From NCBI GenBank assembly GCA_963281255.1, contig OY725489.1:4650001-4714000 (forward strand): a DNA stretch of 64,000 nucleotides, given 5' to 3'. Below, piece after piece: positions 55,010-64,000 of the stretch. Below the pieces are notes generated by a model that saw only the letters and a program-made list of their open reading frames with translations, was not told where the DNA came from and did not search any database. The translations under genes were made by a program, and so were the position numbers. The DNA comes from Aphrocallistes beatrix. Lineage: Eukaryota; Porifera; Hexactinellida; Sceptrulophora; Aphrocallistidae. Positions within the stretch are counted from its first letter, which is position 1, and each line of letters opens with the position of its first letter.

Positions 55010-55466
55010 TTATCTGCTGGCAAATACTGTTGCTTGAATTTTCTCCCCTTTGCTCGAATGTTAGCTTCGGTGGATTCCACCGGAATGTTTTACCATATTG
55101 TTTAACATGCTCTTTGTATGCATGAAACTGGTCACATCCAAATTCTTGCATGAATTGTTCATCAGTGTAGGACGCGAAGATGTCTAGCCAATAATCAGAA
55201 TGATGGCGTCTACGACGGATATGAGTAGTCAATGTATTTCGTTCTGTTCGGAATGTAAGCTGGAGCTGTTTACTCTCGCCTCTACTCCAGATGTGTTCGA
55301 TGACGTCTCTGTACAAGTGAATATTCTTTTGGCCGGCTCTCTTCTCAATTATTATGTTCTGATTGCACTCCCCAATTCGTAACTTTCCTGGCACAAATTG
55401 GATATCATCACTAGGGAAGATGTTAGATGCACGTTGATGTATGTATACTCATTTTTCCCAACATTT
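55010..55466 (-). pseudogene. Hypothetical gene, right copy
   Basis: Inverted paralog of 46,826-47,310. Reads VPGKLRIGECNQNIIIEKRA, RRRRHHSDYWLDIFASYTDE, QFMQEFGCDQFHAYKEHVKQ, FRWNPPKLTFEQRGENSSNS and QIKCSTIHN, with no stop in the middle. Its N-terminal part is shifted by a 4-bp difference near 55,445, so this copy is broken at a different place from the left copy. No recognisable domain. Confidence 0.5.
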
Positions 55467-55724
55467 TATTAGACATTTTCAGGTTTATTTTGTAGAATGA
55501 TTTTTTTAATTTACTTTGAGCACATTTATCGTATTTATGTCTTTTTAATAGATCTGTGTCTGTGTATGAGTGTTGCTAAATTTAGACATGGTCTATGGAT
55601 ATAATATATCTATTTTTAGACTAAACTAGCTTTTTGTTATTAATTCCAATGCGTATAATGCCTAAAACGTAGCAACCCGTTTGACGTTTAGAACTTGAGG
55701 GCTTGCATTTGAACTTATGAAACA

Positions 55725-55930
55725 CAAGCGCGCTTCGCTTGCTTGCGCAGCGGGGCGCTATCAGACAATTTGTGTTTGCCAGACGCACCCTTGAGGTGCC
55801 TAGGCTCACACTGGTTAAAGATAGCACATCACACGAAAAATCACCAAATTCGTCAATTTTTCAATTTTTGGTTGCGTAATGATAACCTCATAACAGACTG
55901 GCGAGTCATCATTTTTGATGAAATTTACTA
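55725..55930 (-). repeat. R-family fragment (tail part)
   Basis: Begins CAAGCGCGCTTCGCTTGCTT and keeps about 200 bp including ATCACCAAATTCGTCAATTT. It is the outer boundary of the right arm and the counterpart of 46,290-46,530. Confidence 0.8.
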
Positions 55931-55950
55931 TCTTTGAAAATTGTACCATC

Positions 55951-56798
55951 TTTGAAATAGATTAATTCACTTTATTTTGAGATAAGAATCACAGCTAATA
56001 TGTTATGTGTTACGATGTATATTTTATTGAAATTTCTCAGTTTTGAATCTTTTAACCTGAATAATTATTGTTAGGTGTGACATTATCAACTTTGTGTCAC
56101 TCATCACGATCTTTAGTGCCAATTATAGTCAATAGCCACCGATGTGTTAAGTTGCACATGGTTATACAGTGTGTCAGATAATTTTTTCACAAATTAATTA
56201 AATAAGAGTTTGATGATAGTTAGTAACGCAAGCTAATGCTTTTCATCGAAGTATGAATAGAAAAGATCAATAATTTATCTTTGAACCACTACTATCGATA
56301 AAGAGTTGGCATCTCGTAGGCATTGAAGCCCAGCACTTCATGTTGGATTGACAGCTGGATTGACAGATACTGACTTTACAACAAATTTATTAATATTTGA
56401 GTTTTGGTGGAGACATTTCTCAAAAAATTTCTCTGAATAACTGAAAATAATATTGTAAACTGTTCTCTCTTTTTTACATACATACTATTGAGCTGATCTC
56501 CTTTACTGTGTTTTTTTCTAATATTGAATTTTTATATGTTTGCGCTGTTCCAACTCTGGCATTGTAAATATTTTAGCCTATCAACCAGTATTGCTTCAAA
56601 CCAATAATATACTAATCCTACTTGTGAAAATATTTATCTGACATACGTACTGTATTTACATTGAAATAAAGAATCGAGTTGACAGTATCAAAGCTGAGTA
56701 ATTTAAAATGAATGAATGACGAATTAACTATAGAGCTTCTCAACATCACTGCATGATTTTCAAAAGCTATATATTATTTATTATAATTATTAATATTA
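55951..56798. other. No gene recognised
   Basis: AT-rich. A solo end-like motif at 56,165 (CAGTGTGTCAGATAATTTTT) resembles the terminal repeat of the Tc1-like element at 59,209, but no partner was found. Confidence 0.4.
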
Positions 56799-57226
56799 CA
56801 GTACACCCTCGGTTATCCGAACACCTCCGTTTGTTAGCTCAAAGATTGGTGTTCGGATAAGTGAAATCGTTCGGATAAGCGAAATACGTATTTTACGCTC
56901 TTAAATGCACATGTACCAACTTAAATGTTATTAAAGAACGTATCAGTTATCCGAACACATTATTTCAGTTATCCGAACACATTATTTCAGTTATCCGAAC
57001 ACATCATTTCAGTTATCCGAACACATTATTTCAGTTATCCGAACACATCATTTCAGTTATCCGAACACATTTTTCAGTTATCCGAACACATCATTTCAGT
57101 TATCCGAACACATTATTTTCACAAATTCGATTGAAAAGTATTTGATAAAATGAGTGGTACTCGAACACACTGTTCGGATAATCGAGGTGTCGGATAATCG
57201 AGGTTCGGATAATCGAGGGTCTACTG
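56799..57226 (-). mobile_element. Pogo/Tigger-like MITE with internal tandem array, copy 2
   Basis: Inverted relative to copy 1 (29,086-29,693): TA, CAGTACACCCTCGGTTATCC ... TAATCGAGGGTCTACTG, TA. The inside has 8 tandem units of 21-22 bp (CAGTTATCCGAACACATTAT) against about 14 in copy 1. The 69-codon ORF here is repeat translation. Confidence 0.85.
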
Positions 57227-57777
57227 TATACGCATCCCTTGCCTTACACCTAGAAGTGTATAGTATAATCAAAGTTGCTTACCTACAATCTAAATTGAAT
57301 GGGGGTTACCGTATTATTTTCCATAGATATGAGGACAAATAATTGGCAACTTTGATTATTTGTAACCTGGTAACAATCCATAGTTAATTGAAATTAGAAA
57401 TTGTGCGCGTTTGATAGAGAAGAGTTCTTATAATGGATATTATACTACGCATTTGTTTTTCTAATGACTGAGTTTATTTATTCTCTAAATAAAGATTAAA
57501 TATAGGTTTACATATCAATCATGTAGCTCCAAAATGTGCCGGACTCACTAGAGCGATACAAAACTCAATTCTTATTTTGATCGATTAAAGAATATTAATT
57601 TTAGAAATCTACATGATGCAGTGCATTATTATAGCACTGTTGATATATCATTTCAATCATAAAATATGGATCACACGGACACCCTACACCGTCCATCCTG
57701 AAAAAGGCAGCTCCTATAATAAAAGCTTTGGTGTCAAATTGTATTAGTCAATCAGAATCCAGTAATTTAATCAGTAC

Positions 57778-58975
57778 AATCGACACGAGTGTTATCTTAG
57801 CAGTGACACATCAAATTTAGGTCTCAGTTTTTGGTTAATATCTCATGAAATATTTATGATAAAAACTTTTCCTTTGAACTACGTTTATTTCAGCCTTGGT
57901 GTATTTTGTTTTTCAAATTTCAAATTAAAATATTAATTTTTGAACGAATTATTAATATTTGAATTTTACATTATAATAATGTGATATCACCGCATTGAAT
58001 CTATCAAAAATATCTTCTTTTGATTACACCAGATCATATTTTTGATTGCTGAATTCGTGTCCAGCACTAAATTTCCAGCAATTTGATATATATATTGACC
58101 ATATTTGGAGAATTATTTTGATTGCCCGTTCCTGGCAACGGCCAGGAATGTTAAAACATCCGATCTCCAAATTTTGGAGTAACCATATCGAGTGACCCCT
58201 TGCTCTTCTCGGCTAGGTTCAGCGAGTACGAATATGCGAATTAGAACACTCTGACATATCATATTTGGAATATATGAAAGTTATGTGGCATGCATGCCAT
58301 TGTGGCAGGTATATTTGAATGTGGTAAAACCTTCATATATTCCACATATGATATGTCAGAGTGTTCTAATTAGCATATTCGTACTCACTGAACCTTGCAG
58401 AGAAGAACAAAGGGTCACTCGATATGGTTGCTCCAAAATTTGGAGATCGGAATGTTTTAACATTCCTGGCCGTTGCTAGGAACGGGCAATCAAAATAATT
58501 CTCCAAATATGGTCAATATATATCAAATTGCTGGAAATTTAGTGCTGGACACGAATTCAGCAATCAAAATATGATCTGGTGTAATCAAAGGAAGATATTT
58601 TTGATAGATTCAATCCGGTGATATCACATTATTATAATGTAAAATTCAAATATTAATAATTCGTTCAAAAATTAATATTTTAATTTGAAATTTGCAATAC
58701 AAAACACACCAAGGCTGAAATAAACGTAGTTCAAAGGAAAAGATTTATCATAAATATTTCATGAGATATTAACCAAAAACTGCGACCCAAATTTGATGTG
58801 TCACTGCTAACTCATTTTGTGAAAATTTAAAATTTTAAAATTAAAAATGAAATACACCCACTCTCTTCTTTCCACTGGTATAATTATTTTTGATTTAGGA
58901 CGAATACTTTTCGAGTTATAAGCGATTAAGTGCGACTTCGAATCCGCTGCTAAGATAACACTCGTACAATCGACT
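57778..58975. repeat. Foldback palindrome, 1.2 kb
   Basis: Arms of about 490 bp (57,778-58,268 and from 58,285) mirror each other, from CGAGTGTTATCTTAGCAG outward to the centre near 58,275 (TTCATATATTCC arms around GCATGCATGCC). The right arm holds an extra roughly 130 bp (about 58,815-58,945) near its outer end. There is no coding capacity. Core words CCAGCAATTTGATATATAT, TATTGACCATATTTGGAGA and GGCAACGGCCAGGAATGTT recur in the palindrome at 43,140-43,400. Confidence 0.88.
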
Positions 58976-59208
58976 TTATTTTATGATTAAAAGGGATTAT
59001 AAATTTATAACTTAACTCGACATGTTAGAATCATTCTCTAACTAGCAAAGAGTTATTTATATTTGATTAATGAGGTAAATGTTATCCTTACTACAGTGTG
59101 TCCAGAAATTATTGGCACAAAACTTGGACTTTACGTATATAGTGAGACCTATGCTTGAGAAGAGTATTAAAAATTCAAGATGACTTCATTAGGGTATTCC
59201 ATCCCATA

Positions 59209-60527
59209 GGGTGTCAGATAATTATTTTCAAAACATTGTTTTATCATTCATGGTTTCAGAACCTAGAGCAACTATGACTAGCTGCATTTTGCTGGTGGAA
59301 ATGAACCTAAGTAGGCTTTGACTAAATTTAAAATCATTCATTTAAGTGGACAATTTGATTTTTAGGTTGAAAATCGTTACGTCATCGTGATGACGCGACT
59401 TTTTTATGATTTTTATTTATTGATATTTTTACAATTATTTGCTAGATAATTTGTTCTATTATGTCTCAACTATCAAAGCGCATTCACATACGAATCTTAT
59501 TAGATGGTAAAAAGCACTCGATTGAAGAAATTAGTCGACTTGTAGGTGTGTCTACCAGGACTGTTTACAATGTAAATTCTAGCATTAAATCAGGAGTGGG
59601 GATTAAACACAAGAAAGGCGCAGGTAGACCCTCTAAACTTATTCCTCAAATAAAGAAATTTGCCGCGAAATCCATCAGCTTGGATCCTACTACCTCTATA
59701 CGAACATTGACATCAAAATCACCAGTGATCATCTCTCGAGATACAGTACACAGATGTCTTCGTAACCTTGAGTACTCGAAGCCGTATCCAGTAAAAATTC
59801 CGATGTTAAGCGAAAAGAATCGCCTTTATAGGGTAGAATGGGCTAAGTGCAATATGTCAAGAAGATGGGAACACTCAATTTTTGCTGATGAAGCTTCTAT
59901 ATGGCTATCAAGAGGTCGTGTCAGAATGTGGACCAAAAAAGGTCAAATTCGCCTGCAACCCACTTGCAAACATACACAGAAAATACACATCTGGGCTGCA
60001 TTTTCGTCCGTAGGAACATTTCCTTTATGCATATTCACTCAAAATCTTGACTCGTCCCTATTTACAAAGATATTGGAGGTTCATTTATTAGCACAAGCAA
60101 AAGTATTTCACAATAAAGAGTGGGTTTTGGTTATGGACAACGATCCAAAGCACACCTCGAAGGCAACAAAGGCTTGGATGAACGAAAATATGCCTAATAG
60201 GAGGTTAGAGTGGCCAAGCCAAAGTCCAGATGTTAATCCAATAGAAAATCTCTTTGGTTGGATCAAGTACGAAATGCAGTCCAAAGAACATTTCGGCCCT
60301 TAAAAGTGAGCTTAATGACATTTGGAGCAATATCGATCCTGTATTCCTAGAGCCTTACTGGTCTTCTATGCCTAAAAGATGCCGTCTCTTAATAGATGGA
60401 GATGGTTATAAAATTGATTATTAATATATTATCATAAAAACACATAAAATGATTGATATATGCCTGCATCATCTACTTCTTCGCATATAATCAAATTAAA
60501 ATTTGAAAATAATTATCTGACACCCTG
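59209..60527 (+). mobile_element. Tc1-like transposon (DD35E by count)
   Basis: Inverted ends GGGTGTCAGATAATTATTTT on each side of a transposase gene, with TA at 59,207-59,208 and 60,528-60,529. The left end lacks the CA present at the right end. It sits within the left part of the larger TIR element at 59,094-61,815. Confidence 0.85.
59461..60424 (+). pseudogene. Tc1/mariner-type transposase, one frameshift near the end
   Basis: Cut-and-paste transposase. N-terminal paired-type HTH (KHSIEEISRLVGVSTRTVYN, about residues 20-40), GRPSK hinge, a second HTH region (SRDTVHRCLRNL), then the DDE core: FADEASIW, VMDNDPKHTSK and SPDVNPIENLF. I count 35 residues between the second Asp and the Glu, against 34 in classical Tc1, so DD35E. 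The main frame stops at 60,303; the next frame continues with LKSELNDIWSNIDP to a stop at 60,424, as expected for the Tc1 C-terminus, so a single frameshift near 60,296 breaks an otherwise intact gene of about 320 codons. Confidence 0.88.
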
Positions 60528-61904
60528 TACATATATACACTATTTTCACACTATCATGCCTTGCGGTTAGTCCGCATCTTTTCTCGAATGGTAACCCATT
60601 TTTTGTAGAATAAAAAAACCCCCTATAACTGTCTACCACAGTATTGCAATCTATTTGAGAGGGTTACTTCTAAACGGTACGGGATACGGCTAATCGGATT
60701 CCAGATTCGAATAATACGCATTCAAATTAGTCACAGGTTAATTTTTCTGATTAATCATTCATTCCTAACTTTATGTAATTATCAATATGTGCTACTTTAT
60801 GCCACACACACCCATTTTGACCACTATACATGATGGCAATGAATTACCTATGGTGGCTCAGACTGATGATTGTTCATTGAGTTGAGTAATTTATTAGTTA
60901 TGAGTAATTTATTAGTCAGGCCAAAATTGGTCCCTACTGGCTAAATTTGGTCCCCCCACGGACCAGTTTTGGCTGCCAAATTTAGTCCTGGGGGACCATT
61001 TTTAGTGCAGTTTCTGCAGAGAGAAACCCTATAGCAAAGACGGTGTACCACATCAGTCCATATATATGTATGTATCTCCGTACGCTGGGAAATTTGAGTT
61101 TTCAAAAATTTAATAGTCCCGATGTATTACAATAATTCATATCTCACATGCCAAGTCATCCACACTATCGGTCTACCGACAGACATTTTTCTAACATGAA
61201 TAATGCCAACTTGAGTCATGATCAAAGCGGGCGCAGCGTTGAAGGGAAATGGCGGGACGCAATAGTGGAACTTCTACATACTTATAGAATCAGAAAAGTG
61301 GACAGAATATAACATCATATAAAAGCGGACATTCATGAAAATTCGCTCAACAGAAGAATGCAAAAATCGGGACGTCCAGTCATAAACGGGCAGTTGGCAA
61401 GTATTGAATAGACTCCTTATTAATAGAGACCCCCTAGAGTGATTGTAATGTCATCACATCCTATGAGGAGTGGACTACTTTAGTGTACGCAATTAAGGAC
61501 ACAAAATTTAACCAGGACCAATTTTGGCCCCGGACCATTTTTCTCGTGACAGTTCAACTATGACTAATTCGAATGTGTTGATGCTGGAATCAGATTTTTA
61601 GTATCTCTTTGAATTTTAACGTATTGCCCTTCATGAAAAAAATCCGACTTATTATTGTGTATGGGAAAGGATCAAGTGTTGAAATAATTTTGTCCGGTTG
61701 GTGTAAGATGAAAATACCTAAATGAAGTCATGTTGAAAATACAATACTCTTCCCAAGCATAGATTTCACTATACGTAAAGTTAAAGTTTAGTGTCAATAT
61801 TTTCCAGACACATCGTATTGCTTAGTATTATTATTAATTAATATACCACAGGAGTATGAAATGAATACCCGTATACATAGTAAAATCCTTCTATTTTTTC
61901 AATA

Positions 61905-62310
61905 CAAGCGCGCTTCGCTTACTTGCGCTGCGCGGCTGGCGAACACTGTGTCCACCAGAGGCGCCCTTTGGGCGCCTGGGGTCACATCGATTAATTATAA
62001 GGGAAATAACATCTCTAAATACGCCTGCCCTACTGCTATTATCGATATCGCACGAAAAATCACCAAAATTATCAATTTTTTAAATTTTGATGAGTAATGA
62101 TAACGTCATAACAAAATGATGAGTCATCATTTTTTATGATAGTTGTATAATATGTGAGGTATGTTAGTCTACAGATTCTATTAAGTTTCAGTCTTCTATC
62201 TCCTATAATGACTGAGTTATGCCCGAATAACTGTGTTGCTTAACTTTTAAAAATGTGACAATGACGTCATGATTCCATGATGAGTCGACATTTTGCTCTG
62301 AGCTCAGAAA
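61905..62310 (-). repeat. R-family repeat, long copy
   Basis: Minus-strand copy from CAAGCGCGCTTCGCTTACTT to GTCGACATTTTGCTCTGAGC. It is uninterrupted at the position where the copy at 40,039-40,804 carries a hAT MITE. It lacks the last 90 bp of the complete copy. Confidence 0.85.
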
Positions 62311-63345
62311 ATTTAAAAAAATGGTACTATTCTATTTGATAATTTTCCAAATTATTATTTCAGTTGCAAATACAAGGCAGGACACATTTACTCTCTCATA
62401 TAATGTTTTTATTTAAAATTATTATTCGCATAACTTATTTCATCATTGTACAAATCCTTGATCAAAGAAAGCACTCAAATGAAGACAAGCTCTTTCCCTG
62501 CCATCAACAAACACAAGACTCCCGCCTAACGCTAGCAGAGGTTACTTAAATATTTTTTAGAAATTTTTTCAAAAATCTGGATTTTTGTATATTTGCTAAA
62601 TACCGACCTTAGTACTTAATAAAACTTCTTTATTTCGAATTTTAGACTCTTATGGAAAGTATATCTTACAATTCTTTATAGTTCTCTCCTACAAAGCATT
62701 AGTGAAGATATAATATTATTCTCTGTTTTCTCAAATTTCATTTTTGGAAAAAGTAACATTTCAAAAAAATTTTTGAGCTAAAGGAATTAATAATAGAAGA
62801 GTTAATTTAGTGATATTATTTAGACATAGCATTGTCCATTTTTGGCATCTATCGAGCCCAAATTTCAATATCATTTCTAAAATTCAAATTGAGGGGTTTT
62901 TATGTAAAAAAAATGTAAAAAAATGTAAAAATCGGCGTTCATAGATAATAAAATTAAATAATTTTAATATTGAATACTGGAGAGCTAAAATCCAACGATA
63001 ACTAGTTGAACAATATCACATTGAAATAGAATCAAAGCTCAAATAAGAACTAACAACTAGTGAATCCTTAGGAAAAATTATTTGCGTTGTATTATCGTCT
63101 ATGGGAGCTAAAATTAGGAATCCAAAAAATGCAGCGAGCACATACAATATTCAATGATTTTGATGCTACTAAAAATACTATCTAGTATAGACAAAACCAC
63201 GTGCCTAATATCAATAGTGTGTACTGAATGACTATAGAGTTGCCTATACTTCATAATACTATGGATACCTCTACTAGCGTTATTTAACATGGTGTGTATT
63301 CATATTATCTTATTTTTATCATGTTGATTATTCGTATGATTACGA
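62311..63345. other. No gene or repeat recognised
   Basis: AT-rich sequence. Short ORFs here have no recognisable domain. Confidence 0.45.
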
Positions 63346-63348
63346 ATA

Positions 63349-63608
63349 CAGTCGACTCTCGTTAACACGTACACCAAGGGACCGTGGAGATTTGTACGGA
63401 TTGGAGATTTGTACTATACCCCAAAAGTCAACGTGAAGCGGGCAAGGAAGAAGCTGGAACCGACGATGATACCTCAGACCTACCGGAAGGTAAGTTGTCA
63501 TGGGTAGAGTGTGAAGAGTGTTCTGTGTGGTACCATTTTGTATCTGTTGGTGTTGTTAACAATGATAGTTTAGGCCAATATTGGGTATGTGATAAATGTT
63601 TAAATTAG
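63349..63608 (+). pseudogene. Pogo-like left end fused to a PHD-finger remnant
   Basis: A TA followed by CAGTCGACTCTCGTTAACAC at 63,349 looks like the left terminus of a pogo/Tigger-type element. About 100 bp later a plus frame encodes DDDTSDLPEGKLSWVECEEC, SVWYHF and YWVCDKCLN, part of a PHD finger (a Cys expected after WYHF is Ser), with a stop at 63,608. This looks like an internally deleted transposon that keeps one end and the last exon. No right end was found before 64,000. Confidence 0.5.
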
Positions 63609-64000
63609 ATATTTTATGTATTTTAATCGTTTTATATGTATTTCTATCATCTTGTGTATTTCTATCATTTTGTGTATTTCTATCTATTATGTATGTCTTT
63701 CTATTATTCATGTTTTCGTGGGGTTTTATTATTAATATATATCTATTAAACTCAATATAATAACCTTGTCACTTTCTTTATTTAAATATGGGATAATCGA
63801 AATGAAGTAGAAAAATGAGATGAAATTTTTCTGTTTTTTTCCAGATGAGCGAATTATTGTAAACTAGTTTGGGAAAAATATTTATGATCAAAGTTAGGAT
63901 ATGTAACGATGCAGTATTGATTGGGGAACAGCCTAAGCATATAATTGAACTTTAAGGTTAAGTTGCACCCTCAGAGCATACATAAATTAACAAAAGTTAG

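Larger units (their letters stand above)
51500..55950 (-). repeat. Right arm of the giant inverted repeat
   Basis: Inverted counterpart of 46,270-49,290. It is longer because of a roughly 1.6-kb block (about 51,870-53,500) and a hAT MITE (53,548-53,703) that are missing from the left arm. Confidence 0.85.
59094..61815. mobile_element. TIR element with TA flanks, host of a nested Tc1-like transposon
   Basis: Terminal inverted repeats of about 105 bp: left CAGTGTGTCCAGAAATTATT, right (reverse) CGATGTGTCTGGAAAATATT, both followed by ACTTTACGTATA and CTATGCTTG, then AAGAGTATT. TA on both sides (59,092-59,093; 61,816-61,817). Ends resemble Tc1/mariner elements. It has no coding frame of its own left. 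It contains the inner Tc1-like element and a second inverted pair, GGCCAAAATTGGTCC at 60,919-60,933 and GGACCAATTTTGGCC at 61,515-61,529, that may mark another small insertion. Confidence 0.8.

Noticed and set aside
1-64000. tRNA, rRNA or SINE-type A/B box genes
   Set aside because: No convincing cloverleaf or paired A and B boxes seen by eye; a covariance-model scan would be needed to be sure.

Overview
This window is eukaryotic, intron-bearing, AT-rich DNA, most likely from a marine invertebrate animal; the lineage cannot be fixed from the sequence. I see no confident single-copy host gene. Almost everything recognisable is transposon-derived or tandemly repeated, and many elements sit inside other elements.

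Region 1-9,600: a foldback repeat (1-298), long arrays of a roughly 32-bp satellite (satellite A), a relic of a Ty3/Gypsy end, and one larger broken Ty3/Gypsy fossil (3,748-8,335, minus strand) lying in a third satellite (C). Region 9,800-12,770: two head-to-head zinc-finger genes sharing an inverted core; the rightward one ends in a tyrosine-recombinase-like domain and is frameshifted. Region 13,010-16,245: a 3.2-kb higher-order satellite (B). Region 16,500-20,350: an orphan ORF, a hAT MITE, and a 1.7-kb terminal-inverted-repeat element inserted in satellite A.

Region 21,044-27,544 is the highlight: a nearly complete 6.5-kb DNA transposon of the KDZ/Zisupton-like group, bounded by an 8-bp target duplication (7/8). 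Its two convergent multi-exon genes encode (plus strand) a protein with an NRF-1/EWG-type DNA-binding domain, a C48/ULP1-type protease domain and a PHD finger, and (minus strand) a cysteine-cluster plus KDZ-type transposase. Just upstream of each gene, near each end, lies a pair of perfect 12-bp NRF-1 consensus sites, each pair spaced exactly 21 bp. An element carrying both a NRF-1-like binding protein and its expected sites is, to my knowledge, undescribed.

Region 28,000-45,500: MITEs, two CR1/L2-like LINE fragments each split by a TTAA-flanked element, a ZMYM1-like hAT transposase remnant, a P-element-like transposase remnant, and a (TA)n-rich nest of a repeat family I call R. Region 46,270-55,950 is a giant imperfect inverted repeat (arms about 3.0 and 4.4 kb, spacer 2.2 kb) with a duplicated hypothetical gene; each arm serves as the empty-site control for insertions in the other. 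Region 56,800-64,000: a second pogo/Tigger-like MITE with internal tandem repeats, a 1.2-kb foldback palindrome, a Tc1-like (DD35E) transposon nested in a larger TIR element, another R copy, and a PHD-finger fragment.

All family calls are from reading translations and repeat ends by eye; no database search was possible.
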